From: Ustilaginoidea virens
Taxonomy: Eukaryota; Ascomycota; Sordariomycetes; Hypocreales; Clavicipitaceae
NCBI RefSeq assembly: GCF_000687475.1
Contig: NC_057317.1
Coordinates: forward strand, 6,448,501 to 6,512,500
Direction: 5' to 3'
DNA length: 64,000 nucleotides
Under the pieces are notes generated by a model. The model ran no database searches, had not been told where the DNA came from, and worked only from the letters and a program-made list of their open reading frames with translations. Position numbers and translations under genes: made by a program. Each line of letters starts with the position of its first letter. Within the stretch, counting starts at the first letter, position 1. Below, one piece after another: positions 31,131 to 42,552 of the stretch.

Positions 31131-31880
31131 TATCGAATAACGCGCTCGTGGCGCTTATATGGCTACGGTCTGCTAGCCTAAGGCCTCTTTTAACCTATCT
31201 ATCGCGGCATAATACTAGCAACCTGACCCTAAGGATATCGCGAGGTTAAATAAGCGCCTTCAATAGCAGCGCAATAACCAGGATCGTAGCCTATAGTACA
31301 TCAATCTAGCCCTTGCTACAGCCAAACTCTTTATATTTATTGACAGATCCTTTGCTAATAATAAAGATTTAAGCTCCCAGATTAGCTATATTATTATGCT
31401 AGGGAATAAAGAGGATAATCCTATGGATAACGCTAACGCCTTCCTACTAACCGGTAATATTGTCACTTATAGCTCTATAAAGAGTAAGCATATAACACGC
31501 AGCGCACTCGCTTCGGAGCTGTATAGTATGGTGTAAGGGGTCGATATCGCATATGCGATAGGCACGACCCTCAACATAATTACCAGCAGGTTAGGACTAC
31601 CAAAGATTCCTACGGTGGTATACATAGATTCTTTTTCGTTATACGAATGCCTTATTAAGCTAGGCACCACAAAAGAGAAGAGGCTCATAATAGATATCAT
31701 GGCCTTACGACAGTCATATAAGCGCCGGGAAATCTATAAGATTCACTAGATTAATGGGAACGATAACCTCGCCGATGTAATAACTAAGGGAACGCCAAAT
31801 AAAGCCCTTAAGACCTTCGTCGACTGCAATCAGGCTATTATACGTATAGAAGGGTGGGTAAAGAGGCCGGTCAATATCTG
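31131..31880 (+). pseudogene. I1 RNase H
   Basis: Segments FIDRSFANNKDLSSQ (about 31340-31384, first catalytic Asp), RSALASELYSM (about 31500), TVVYIDSFSLYECL (about 31613-31655) and NDNLADVITKG (about 31760-31790) match copia RNase H in order. The frame holds few stops, so decay is milder than in Gag. It ends at TGA near 31878. Confidence 0.75.
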
Positions 31881-32012
31881 ACTGAATTTAGGTATGATTA
31901 GTGATATCATAGGTGGCAAGTGTGTGGATTTTCCTATATTTAATGTTGTGTTATTTTTACTGCGTTTACTGCTGCCCCTTTTTGCCCCTTTGTTTTAGCT
32001 ACGATATTCAAC
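31881..32012 (+). other. I1 3' untranslated part, left of B1
   Basis: Non-coding T-rich stretch between the end of RNase H and the B1 insertion. The last five bases TCAAC (32008-32012) are the B1 target-site duplication. The sequence resumes at 39562. Confidence 0.7.
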
Positions 32013-32739
32013 TGTTGAAATCAGCGCCTTTTTAGCTGTATTTTGGTACTGGTCTCGCTACCGTACGACGTCTCTACGTTGAGATATCGCGGTGGCTATA
32101 CCAGGCGCTATGATGGGGCACAGCGCCCCACAACGCCGATTACAGTGGGCCACAGCGCCGGTCACGGCACCGGCACAGCGCCCCACAGCCGGCCACAGCG
32201 GCCGGTCACAGCGGGCCACAGGGCCCACAACAGGCGGCGCATTTCTACGGGATTACCAAATGGGCAAACCTTGCTAATACCAGCACTTTCGGCCTTCTAC
32301 ATACAGTCACCCGCTACACCGGTCATTTACGGCAGACCGATATAGGGCTTCCGGCCCGTACGGCAGGCTGTTATAGGGCATCCGGCACACCGCTATAAGC
32401 CACTGGGCTTGGTTGGGTATGCACTGGGTAGGATATTGGGCACAGACTGGGCACGGTTAGGCAGACCGACTTTTCGTCGGGTTTTTTCGCTATTTTTGCG
32501 GTTTTTCATTATTTTCAACCACTTTTTCAAGATGGTAGAAATATGCCCAAAATTCCCTCTTTCTAGCTAGAATAGTCACCAATAATTAGAATCAGATTTC
32601 CCTGACATCTTTGCTCTGGTCAACCCCGTGTGTGCGTTTTTAATCTTTAACCAGCTTGTTTTATTCTGCAACGCCTTATACGCCACTGTCGGTACTTAGT
32701 ATACTTTCCAACAGTGTTCTGAGTCACCATTTTGCAACA
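32013..32739 (+). repeat. B1 5' LTR (727 bp)
   Basis: TGTTGAAATCAGCGCC to CCATTTTGCAACA. The part at about 32110-32240 is GC-rich with repeated CACAGCGCCC and GGCCACAG motifs and is unusually rich in CpA for this window. The open frames at 32043-32345 fall wholly inside the LTR and recur in all four LTR copies, so they are not independent genes. Confidence 0.92.
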
Positions 32740-32753
32740 GGTTATGAGCCCGG
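32740..32753 (+). other. B1 primer-binding site (tRNA-iMet half)
   Basis: GGTTATGAGCCCGG directly follows the LTR end CAACA. It is complementary to the initiator-tRNA anticodon arm and identical to the sites of A1 and B2. Confidence 0.8.
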
Positions 32754-33041
32754 TGTCTCAAGGCTTCCAGCTTAAGACTTTTTTACGCTAACTTAGGATT
32801 TTAACGCATTTGGCAGCTAACCTTCCAGGAATCTAACTAACGATATTACTAATCGGCAGTAAAAGACTGATCATCCTAGATTTAGGAACCTAGCTACCAC
32901 ACCAAGCTGCAATACATCCTTTTTGCAATAGGATTTTCTAAGGTTATTCCTTAACGCAGCTTTCTTCTAGTTTTATCTAGATTTTCAGTCTTAATTTTCT
33001 TCGCATTTTTAAGACTTTCCGGCACCTTTTCTCTTCCTATA

Positions 33042-34330
33042 ATAGCCAGTCAGAACGTTCCTACCGCCGATAACCCAAGCTATACGGCAGAGGTAGAAGA
33101 ATCTAATAATGACCAGGAAATTGCCCAGCTTAGGGAAGACCAACAGGAAATAAGAAAAGAATTCAGTTATAAATTTAATCGAATGAACTCAAAAATCGAT
33201 TTTTTGGCTGATAAGGTGGGCACCTTAGTAGACAGACTAATTAAGCCTACTACTAGCCTACTATCCCAGGATATAATGGATATAGATACCTTCTAAACCC
33301 CTGTGGGTAAAGGAAATAATCCACTATTACTACCTAAAGCCTAGCAGCAACCCCTGCCGGTTCTATCCAGCATTAGCAGCTAAGTCAGCGCTATAGCTAT
33401 TAAGGAACTAGCCAAAATAGCTAATGGATTCTAGGAATCCCAAAAGCTAAAGGGGGCATCTAACTTCGACTAATGGAAACAGGCCCTTATGATTCAACTT
33501 AGGGCACTTAATATCGCTAAATTTATCGAAAATCCTTCTATTGCCAGCAGTTTCAACGATTTAGAGCAAGCACTTTTACTATTACTTATTAAGAATAGTT
33601 GCACAGAAGGACTAGCTGCCGCTATCAACTAGTATACTGACCTAGAGTCAGCCTTTACGTTACTCACCAAATAGTATTCTCACTCATCAGACGTATAGCA
33701 GACCTACTTATACCTTGCCTTCTATCAACTAAATTTTACAGGCTATAAGGGTACCTTAGAATCTTTTAACGCCTCCTTTAATAGCTACCTATCCAGGCTG
33801 TAAATTTTAGGCTCCTACATACAACCTTTCGACCAAATCAGCCAATATTTACATGCTATAGAAGGGGTCTTTTTTTAGTAGGCAGAACGGCACCGCATAA
33901 TGATAAGAATCGCCTATACTTAGGGAAATACATTAAATATTAATCTGCAATTTTATATGGTTGATTTACTGGAAGAATAACGCATTAAAGGGTTATCAGT
34001 AGCAAGGGCTACTACCCACCTTATAAAGGTTAAGGGTGCCGCTACTAACAACAGTAGCAAGCCAGCTAGTAATAATACTAGCAAGGGTGGTAAAAACACT
34101 ACTACCAACGCTAACAAAAAGAAACAGGGGTCTTCTACCTAATAAGGGTCTTCTTCAGCTATATAGGGCAAGCCGGAAAATAAGAAAAAGAATAAAGAAA
34201 AGAAAGATTCAGCTAATAAAGCAGATACCCTATAAAAGACCGACGAAAAGGAAAAGACTATTGATTCCTTCGTATTAGGGAATTATAATACTTTAAGTCT
34301 TACACCTAGTGAGATAACCTATTCTTCCTT
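33042..34330 (+). pseudogene. B1 Gag
   Basis: Comparison with B2 puts the start at 33042, where ATG has become ATA before GCCAGTCAGAACG. In frame: an N-terminal coiled segment (NDQEIAQLREDQQEIRKEF, about 33108-33165), a capsid-like region (NSCTEG, AFYQLNFTGYKGTLESFN, about 33715-33770), and a Lys/Asn/Ser-rich basic tail (about 34030-34250) in place of a zinc knuckle. Stops are TAA or TAG. It would form the particle and bind RNA through the basic tail. Confidence 0.78.
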
Positions 34331-34800
34331 CTAGAACCGCGAATGTGTGCAATTTCTAGCTACCAGCTATAGTGTACAATCCGGTGGGAAAACGCCAACA
34401 GATTCTTTACTCTACAATACTGGTTCTACGGTGCATATCATCAACAATAAAAAGCATTTCACCTACTTCCAACACTATACTGGAAACAGACCAATCATCA
34501 GCACAAGTAGTAGCCTAATCAAGCCCAGTAGGTAGGGCATAGCGCGTTTTACCGTGCTATAGGCCACTAACCCACCTTAGTGGGGCACCTTAGAGCTGAC
34601 CAACACCCTCTTCATACCAGCTTTTGATATTAACATCTTTAGCGGCGTTAAATACTATCTGAATCGTGGCAGTATTCAGGGCCAAAGCCTAGTTAATAGC
34701 AATAACAAGTGCATTGGGCTTTTTAATTTTAAGAAGTATGGCTTCTTTTTACAATAAAAAGGGGTAGATTCGCCGTTTTTATACTATACCAGCCAAAATC
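34331..34800 (+). pseudogene. B1 protease
   Basis: The open stretch 34347-34535 contains LLYNTGSTVHIINNKKHFT, where the catalytic Asp of DTGS is Asn; B2 keeps YDTGS. The rest (NTLFIPAFDINIFSGVKYY-like, about 34605-34665) is followed by a serine- and proline-rich linker. The Asp to Asn change is a G to A in CGA/TGA-like context, in line with RIP. Confidence 0.75.
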
Positions 34801-35079
34801 ACCCGGCTTTACATAATATCTCGGTCGAAATACCCGCCCCAGCCAACCTAGAAGAATACGAGGAATATCCCCTGCCAGAGGATTTACCTACCCCACCAGC
34901 TGACTCGGACCTTCTACTTCCACCAGCTAATTCGCAAGCTAACCTACCAGCTAACTTACCAGCTGACCCACTAGCTAGTCCTGGTTTTTCGGTGGTACCA
35001 ACAGAGGCTGCTATTCCTAATACAGCCCAACCACCACAGAGGGCCCCGGTCGCCCTCAACCCAGCCCTAATATCAGCAG

Positions 35080-36060
35080 CTAATATCGAGTATCAAAAGC
35101 TGCTATTATTAGCCGGACTTTAGCATATCCGGCTTGGGCACATCGGAATCCAACTTTTAAAGAAAACCTATGCATCAACCATAGGGTTACCTGATCTCAG
35201 TAAGGTAAAGGATTCTGACTTTAACTGCATCGCCTATAAAAGGGCAAAATCAGTTCGGCATTTTACATCAGGGGCTATACCAGACCCTATGCATTGTTTG
35301 GATATTATAGAGGGCGATATCTTCTAAATCAATCCTCTACCATACAATAAATGCCCTATTTGCCTCATCTTAGTTGACCGGAAATCACGCTTCCGTTAGG
35401 TGCATTTACTACACAATAAGGAAGGACCCACGGTATTCCCAGTATTATAGGGGTTCTTCCAAGGTCTTAGGAATCGCTACGGCAAATCAGCTATTAAATT
35501 CCACTATAATAGTGGTAAGGAAATTAATAACGTCATTACAGCCTGGCTAGCTCTTAAGGGTATAGATTTTTTAACTTCTTCCCCTTATATTTATAAGCAA
35601 AATGGGTTAGCAGAACGCTCTATACGGGTTATTATTGACCGACTTAGAGCTATTATGCTTTGGTCTCGGTTACCTTCTTACCTTTGGTCTGCAGTAATTC
35701 TTAGTATTACTACCTTGGTAAATTTAATAGCAGTCTCAAACTGTTCTTCGTTACCTTTTGAGGAATTAAAGAAGGATTTTCCGGAAATTACGCACTACTA
35801 CCTACCCGACCTTACTAGCTTTAGGGCTATTGGTGCGGCTGTAGAGGTGCTAATCCCTCTAGAAAAACGGGTTATCAGCCATAAGCTGGCCCCCCGGACC
35901 GAGTCAGGTAGGTTACTAGCTACACTAGGTAACGGCACCTACCTCGTCTACATCCTATATCGCCGGGTCGTCACCAAGACCTCTTTTATTACTTTCACCT
36001 ACTAAAATGAAGGTATAGGCCCTATTTCAAGTGGCCTAGAGGGCACTTTTGATTTCTAAC
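35080..36060 (+). pseudogene. B1 integrase
   Basis: The zinc domain reads IRLGHIGIQLLKKTYAST (about 35128-35180) and CIA-YKRAKS. Catalytic core: DIIEGD (about 35305), ILVDRKSRF, HYNSGKEI with Asn for the second Asp (about 35500-35525), and NGLAERSIR (about 35603-35630). An open stretch 35655-36005 covers the C-terminal part with TYLVYILYRRVVTKTSFITF. The second Asp loss and upstream stops make it inactive. Confidence 0.8.
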
Positions 36061-37069
36061 CGCCTTTTAATTTAAAGGGGGTAAATAACGACTAAATTGC
36101 TTTAGAAGAGCCTATTTGGAAGTCGCCTCGCCTAAATATGCCTATTTCGTCTAAGACCGACGGTATGGGCCTAGTCGAAGGCATAGGCCTACTATAGGCC
36201 TTGGATCTCACACAGCCTACGGGCCCACTATAACTAATGGGCCTAATACAGCACACGGATCCACTACAACTAGTGGGCCTACCAATTAGCCCGCTATAGC
36301 ACTCTGCAACATTTCCTAGCAATTCGCCGTCCTTCGATTCTAAATCGCTTCAGCCTAACTCAGCTTTTCAGCTTGGGTAAGATAGTCCTTTTTCACCGGC
36401 TAAGGAAAATATAGCCTTTTCCCATACAAAAAGGCTGCAAATGCTAGGAAATGCAGAAAGCTCTCATCACTAGGAATCTCAACTATAGAGATTTTCCGAA
36501 TCCGTCACAAAAGTGGGCATACCCCGCATATGTGAAAATTCTGACTCGCCCTATATAGCAAATTTTTAATGGTCCGAATCTCAAAGGCCTATACATACTA
36601 ATTTTCTGCGACTTTCCGACACAATAGATTCTGCCTTTTCGCCCGGCTTCCTAGTAAATGCAGCATTTCACCATAGTAAAACGCTGCTTATACTAGAATA
36701 TCTAAAATTCGAGAGTCTAGATATCGCATTAAATGAAAGATTATGGGAGAGAATATTTCGAGTACCAGAAAATAGGCCTATTACGGCCACTAGGGGTAGA
36801 AGAAGAACGTATACACAGATACGAGATATATAAGGTATCCTAAATTACGGATACTATAGGTCACTTTCTGGCCTATAAGTGGACTAATAGGGCTTTTTCC
36901 CACCCACACAGCCGGAAAATAATGGCATTTTCGGGTTCCCACCCACCCAGCCGAAAAACGACCAGATTTTTAGATACCTAGGCAGCCCCCTAGAGGCTCC
37001 CATATAGGATTTCCCCCCTTCCTATGCTTTTTACTAGCAAATGTACAATATTTACTGTATAGCAAAGAT
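36061..37069 (+). pseudogene. B1 integrase-RT linker
   Basis: A long Pro-, Gln- and Ser-rich linker between integrase and RT, with short imperfect 12-27-bp repeats (GGGCCTA and CACTA units at about 36180-36300). It matches B2 44880-43880 with differing repeat numbers. No domain is recognised; such linkers vary quickly in copia polyproteins. Confidence 0.6.
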
Positions 37070-38345
37070 TAAGGCTGCAAAATGGGCCCCAGAAGGTGTG
37101 CCTAATAGCTGGAAGGAAGTCTTATATAACCCATATAAGGATAGCTGGGTTAAGGCCTTGTTTTCGGAATTCGAGCAATTAATCGACTTAAATGTCTTCT
37201 AATTTATACTAAAGGCTAGTGTTCCTACTAGTAGGAAGATATTGCGCAACCGGCCTGTTTTTCGTATAAAGAAAGATGCAAATAATAACCCGGTTAAATA
37301 TAAGGCACGATTAGTTGTTAAAGGCTTTATACAGATATCTGGGCAAGACTTTACGGAGACCTATGCCTCGACTTCGATCCCACTAACATAGAGGATTATC
37401 CTTACTCTTACTGCTGCAAACAACTGGGAAATAGAGTAGATCGACTTTATTAGTGCCTTTCTAAATAGTAAACTACTGGAAACGATTTATATGGAGATTC
37501 CAGCTGGTTTTCTAGAATTTGCAGAAAGCCTACTCTTACTTAATCCAGCCTTATAGTCTAACCTGCAGCGTCAACGACTTCTAGCCTTGCTTACTAAGGT
37601 TGGATATAACCCCTCTGTATTATAGGTTATACTGTTGAAGAAAGCCTTATATAGGCTAAAATAAGGCCCTCGCGAGTGGCAGTTACGGTTAAAAGACCTT
37701 CTAGTACAAGAGGGTTTTACGCCGCTACTTTCTGATGCTGCCGTCTTCTATAATAAAGGAACGCATACCTTTATTGTGACTTATGTAGATGACTGCTTGA
37801 TTGTTGGTCTGGATCTTAGCTATATTGACCAGCTTAAGACTAAGTTCTATAAGGTTTATACTATAGAAGACCGAGGACCTGCCTCTTTCTTTCTTAGAGT
37901 GTAGATTATTAGGGATAGAGAAAAAGGCCTATTATGGCTGCACTAATCGCAATTTATTGCGGAAGTCCTTGAGAAATTCAACCTAAAGGATACACGACCG
38001 CATCTAATCCTACTATAGCCCGGTATACTTGCTGAGTCTGAGGCTGGTAATATGCCGCTGGATGCTAGTAATCAATACTTATTCCAGCAGCTAGTAGGAA
38101 CAGCGATATGGTTGATGATAATGTCAAGACCTGACCTTGCCTTTCTAACGCAATACCTGTCACGATATATGCAATAGGCTTCCACTATACAGCTTAATGC
38201 TGCTAAGGGCGCTTTTCGCTACTTAGCTGGTACGGTAAATACAGCTATTTGTTACCGAGCCGCTAAAGCTACCATAGTATTAGCTGCATTTTCTAATAGC
38301 GATTTTACTGGGTGCCGGCTGACTTCGAAGTCTACTAGTGGTTAT
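37070..38345 (+). pseudogene. B1 reverse transcriptase
   Basis: Order: VPNSWKEVLYNP (about 37098), RNRPVFRIKKDANNNPVKYK (about 37246-37305), DFISAFLNSKLLETIYMEI (about 37443-37497), KKALYRLK-stop-GPREWQL (about 37635-37683), active site TYVDDCLIVG (about 37780-37810, intact), then MSRPDLAFLTQYLSRYM (about 38120). Several TAG and TAA codons break the frame. Confidence 0.8.
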
Positions 38346-38765
38346 CTTACTACCTTAAATGGTGGACCTATTAGCTGGAGGTTAAAACGGTCTTCGACTA
38401 TGGTTTTATCAACACTTGAAGCCGAGTCTGATATAATGCTTAAGGCGCTTCACGAAGTAGAGTGGATATCTAATTTATTTAAAGAAATCTAGGTCGATAT
38501 TCAACGTCCGATACTACTATACTGCGATAACTAAGGGTCTATTTCCAACGCAAATAACCCAAATCAGCATGCCCGCACTAAGCATACCTTGCTTAAATTC
38601 CGGTATATACGTGAGAAGGCCTGCAGTGGCCTGGTAAAAATATCTTATTTACCCACAACAGATATGCCTACGGATGGACTTACTAAACCACTCCCAAGCC
38701 CGAAATTCCCCATATTTCGGCAGCTATTAGGGCTGCAATCCTTATAGCATCATCATCTTTTTTTT
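38346..38765 (+). pseudogene. B1 RNase H
   Basis: Runs TSKSTSGYLTTLNGGPISWR (about 38325-38384), STLEAESDIMLKALHEVEW (about 38408-38465), LYCDN-stop-GSISNANNPNQ, then TDGLTKPLPSPKFP (about 38672-38712) and LLGLQSL. The catalytic carboxylates are mostly present and one Gln codon is now a stop. Confidence 0.78.
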
Positions 38766-38819
38766 CTGATTTTTTACAGGGTTTCTTTCTTTTATTCTAA
38801 CGCTAGGATTAGCCATGTT

Positions 38820-39561
38820 GCTAATCAGAGGGGGTGTTGAAATCAGCGCCTTTTTAGCTGTATTTTGGTACTGGTCTCGCTACCGTACGACGTCTCTACG
38901 TTGAGATATCGCGGTGGCTATACCAGGCGCTATAATGGGGCACAGCGCCCCACAACGCCGATTACAGTGGGCCACAGCGCCGGTCACGGCACCGGCACAG
39001 CGCCCCACAGCCGGCCACAGCGGCCGGTCACAGCGGGCCACAGGGCCCACAACAGGCGGCGCATTTCTACGGGATTACCAAATGGGCAAACCTTGCTAAT
39101 ACCAGCACTTTCGGCCTTCTACATACAGTCACCCGCTACACCGGTCATTTACGGCAGACCGATATAGGGCTTCCGGCCCGTACGGCAGGCTGTTATAGGG
39201 CATCCGGCACACCGCTATAAGCCACTGGGCTTGGTTGGGTATACACTGGGTAGGATATTGGGCACAGACTGGGCACGGTTGGGCAGACCGACTTTTCGTC
39301 GGGTTTTTTCGCTATTTTTGCGGTTTTTCATTATTTTCAACCACTTTTTCAAGATGGTAGAAATATGCCCAAAATTCCCTCTTTCTAGCTAGAATAGTCA
39401 CCAACAATTAGAATCAGATTTCCCTGACATCTTTGCTCTGGTCAACCCCGTGTGTGCGTTTTTAATCTTTAACCAGCTTGTTTTATTCTGCAACGCCTTG
39501 TACGCCACTGTCGGTACTTAGTATACTTTCCAACAGTGTTCTGAGTCACCATTTTGCAACA
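38820..39561 (+). repeat. B1 polypurine tract and 3' LTR (727 bp)
   Basis: GCTAATCAGAGGGGG (38820-38834) is followed by the LTR 38835-39561, equal in length to the 5' copy and differing at five sites, among them CTATAATGG for CTATGATGG and CCAACAATT for CCAATAATT. The TSD TCAAC follows at 39562-39566. Confidence 0.92.
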
Positions 39562-39566
39562 TCAAC

Positions 39567-39718
39567 ATACCAGCTGTACGGTATGATGCCGGCCGCGCGG
39601 CGCGATAGCGTTATCGGCGGCACAACCTGCCGAGACCGCGCCGCACTTTTCTTTCTATATGTGCGCCTTATATCCTAGCGATTCCGATATTTGCTTCTAT
39701 AAAAAGAAAAGCTGCCAG
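39567..39718 (+). other. I1 3' untranslated part, right of B1
   Basis: GC-rich, non-coding continuation of I1 (GGCCGCGCGGCGCG at 39591-39604), ending in the purine-rich AAAAAGAAAAGC (39700-39711), the likely I-family polypurine tract just before the 3' LTR. Confidence 0.6.
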
Positions 39719-40060
39719 TATCGGAATCGCTATCGCAAGGTGCCCAATTGGGCACCAATTGGGCATATTGCAACGAATGTACCGCGCACACCCATTATGC
39801 ACGATGTGGCCACTTTTGCCCCTTTACCCCTAAGCCCGGTAGGGCACGCGGGCAGCCCGGCCCGACTGCGCCGATGCACGTGACCACGGCACGCACAAAA
39901 GGCCATATCGTGTAATTACCCTCTTTTGCTTCCTTTCTTTCCTCTTAGTTAGTCAGTCATAATCAAAGAAGTAATCATACCTTTGACCGGTGACCTCACG
40001 GTACTTGATACCACGCGCGCGACCCTACGTATAACTGGGTACCCCGAGTTTATATCAACA
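39719..40060 (+). repeat. I1 3' LTR (342 bp)
   Basis: Starts TATCGGAATCGC (TGTC with G to A) and ends TTTATATCAACA. The TSD TCTAA follows at 40061-40065, after which chromovirus J resumes. Confidence 0.9.
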
Positions 40061-40065
40061 TCTAA

Positions 40066-41374
40066 AGCGATATAAGTCTCTAAAAAATAATATAAAGATT
40101 ATAAAAAGAAAGGTCTCTATCTTTAATATAACTCTCCTAAGTATTAAATATTTATATATTACCTACTGCCGGTAATCTGACCTAATGCAACTAAAGTAGC
40201 CTCGCTTAATTTATAAATTGTAGAGGTCGAAAATAGCAATAAAAATTAAAAAAAAAATAGCTTTTAAATTTAATCTTATTAGAGAGCTTAAGATATATAT
40301 ATAGACCCTAGCCTAATTATAAAAGGAATTAAAAGAGATTATAAAACGAATAAATAGATACCCCTTTTTAGTACTAATCTTATATAAATCCTATACCTTT
40401 ATTAATACCTTAATCAACTTAGGATATAACTACTATAGCGCTATAAGCGAAAAGACAATATAATAGCTAGGCCTCTAATCTATCCGCCTACTATAATATA
40501 GGGAAATCATAATAGCAATAGATATTTAGAGCCATTTAGGAGAATATAAGGTAATATATTCCTCTATTACCTATATTATCTATATAGCGATTAATATTAA
40601 TAGATAGCCATCTATAGTTATATTTTATATTATCCCGGGTCTTACCTATAATATTATCCTTAGGATACCTTAAATAGAGTACTATAATATTATACTATAG
40701 GCAAAGCGGTATTAATTAAACATCGGATCGATAGGTAGCTTTATTATTAAAGAATCAATAAGAAGATAATAAGGTCTAACTATAGTAAATATCTTTAGCT
40801 TAATCTTCTATAATATATTAAAGTAGGCGAAACGCTCTAGGGATTAATCGATTTCTTTTATTGCAATAAGTTTATAGGAGATAATATATATCTTCTATAT
40901 TATACTGCTACCTTATTAAGACTCTGCCTTATAATCGTAAGAGCTATAGGTACTCTTAATAGAATTATAAAAATTTGCCGACCTTTTTAATAAAAAAAAG
41001 GCTTCTAGTCTCCCTCTATATTAAGATATATTAGATTACTATATCTAGCTTAAAAAGACTATAGATAGGAGCTAGCTAAAATTACCTTAGGGCCTATTAT
41101 ATAATATACTATAAGACTAGTTACTTAAGGTTCGAAGATAAGTAATTAACCTAATAGATAAAGGATAAATCTAAGTAAGCTCCTTATTAGCAGTAGCATT
41201 AATCCTATTAGCTAGAAAGGGGAATAGCAGGTAGTATTTTTATATTAACTACTAAGCCCTCAATAAGGTTATAATCTAAAACTAATACCCCCTCCCCTTA
41301 ATTAAAGAGACCTTACGATCCCTATCCTAGGCGAAATAATTTACTAAAATTAATATATATATAGCGTTCTATAA
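40066..41374 (+). pseudogene. J Gag end, protease and RT start, cut by B2
   Basis: Collinear with K about 58570-59885. A basic Gag tail with Lys-rich runs, then a protease with NTLINLGYNYYSAISEK-like residues (about 40410-40460; DSG decayed to NLG), and the beginning of RT up to the insertion of B2 (TSD TATAA 41370-41374). Nearly every Gln and Trp codon is a stop, and many CpG sites kept in K are also lost. Confidence 0.75.
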
Positions 41375-42101
41375 TGTTGCAAAATGGTGATTCAGAACAC
41401 TGTTGGAAATGTACTGGATACCGACAGTGGCGTACAAGGCGTTGCAGAATACAACAAAGAGCTGGTTAAAGATTTAAAGCGCACAAGAGGTTGACCAGAG
41501 CAAAGATATCAGGGAAATCTGATTCTAATTGTTGGTGACTATTCTAGCTAGAAAGAGGGAATTTTGGGCATATTTCTACCATCTTGAAAAAGTGGTTGAA
41601 AATAATGAAAAACCGCAAAAATAGCGAAAAAACCCGACGAAAAATCGGTCTGCCCAACCGTGCCCAGTCTGTGCCCAATATCCTACCCAGTGCATACCCA
41701 ACCAAGCCCAGTGGCTTATAGCGGTGTGCCGGATGCCCTATAACAGCCTGCCGTACGGGCCGGAAGCCCTATATCGGTCTGCCGTAAATGACCGGTGTAG
41801 CGGGTGACTGTATATAGAAGGCCGAAAGTGCTGGTATTAGCAAGGTTTGCCCATTTGGTAATCCCGTAGAAATGCGCCGCCTGTTGTGGGCCCTGTGGCC
41901 CGCTGTGACCGGCTGCTGTGGCCGGCTGTGGGGCGCTGTGCCGGTGCTGTGACCGGCGCTGTGGCCCACTGTAATCGGCGTTGTGGGGCGCTATGCCCCA
42001 CCATAGCGCCTGGTATAGCCACCGCGATATCTCAACGCAGAGACGTCGTATGGTGGCGAGACCAGTACTAAAATACAGCTAAAAAGGCGCTGATTTTAAC
42101 A
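41375..42101 (-). repeat. B2 3' LTR (727 bp)
   Basis: In element sense TGTTAAAATCAGCGCC (42101 reading down) to TTTTGCAACA (41375). The first bases carry a TpG to TpA change relative to the 5' copy (TGTTGAAATC). The polypurine tract GCTAATCAGAGGGGG lies at 42102-42116 on the minus strand. Confidence 0.9.
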
Positions 42102-42135
42102 CCCCCTCTGATTAGCAATATGGCTAATCCTAGCG

Positions 42136-42552
42136 TTAGAATAAAAGAAAGAAGTCCCGTAAAAAACAAGAAAAAAAGTTGAGCCATAGGGATTGCAACC
42201 CTAATAGCTGCCGAAATATAGGGAATTTCGGGCTTGGAAGTGGTTTGGTAAGTCTATCCGCAGGCATATCTATCGTGGGTAAATAAGATATTTTTACCAG
42301 GCCACCGTAGGCCTTCTCACGTATATACCGGAATTTTATCAAGGTATGCTTAGTGCGGGCATGCTGATTTGGGTCATTTGCATTAGAAATAGACCCTTGG
42401 TTATCGCAGTATAGTGGTATCGGGCGTTGAATATCGACTTGGATTTCTTTAAATAAATTAGATATCCACTCTACTTCGCGAATTGCCTCAAGCATTACAT
42501 CAGACTCGGCTTTAAGTGTTGATAAAACCATAGTCGAAGACCGTTTTGACCT
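42136..42552 (-). pseudogene. B2 RNase H
   Basis: An open stretch of 131 codons (42531-42136) reads VLSTLKAESDVMLEAIREVE, YCDNQGSISNANDPNQ and LTKPLPSPKFPIFRQLLGLQ, all typical of copia RNase H. It is separated from the upstream RT by one TAG in the GRPIS-stop-RSKR segment (about 42555). Apart from that stop the domain looks complete. Confidence 0.8.

Larger units (their letters stand above)
32013..39561 (+). mobile_element. Copia B1, full length (7549 bp)
   Basis: Plus-strand copia with 727-bp LTRs, TSD TCAAC (32008-32012, 39562-39566), tRNA-iMet-type PBS and polypurine tract GCTAATCAGAGGGGG, inserted in the 3' untranslated part of I1. The LTRs differ at five sites by eye, all CpA/TpA or TpG/TpA. 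The interior has RIP-type stops in every gene, and the Gag start ATG is changed to ATA. B2 is a second, inverted full-length copy. Confidence 0.92.
25275..40060 (+). mobile_element. Copia I1, full length, split by B1
   Basis: Plus-strand copia bounded by I-family LTRs and TSD TCTAA (25270-25274, 40061-40065), inserted in Gag of J. Without B1 it is about 7.2 kb. Order: LTR, leader with repeats, Gag with zinc knuckle, protease, integrase, RT, RNase H, 3' untranslated part holding B1, LTR. It is heavily RIP-mutated in the 5' half of the coding region, but several open stretches of 60-100 codons remain. Confidence 0.88.

Noticed and set aside
32043..32345. 100-codon open frame as a gene
   Set aside because: It lies entirely within the B LTR and recurs in the LTR copies at 38865, 41969 and 48788; it follows LTR sequence, not coding constraint.
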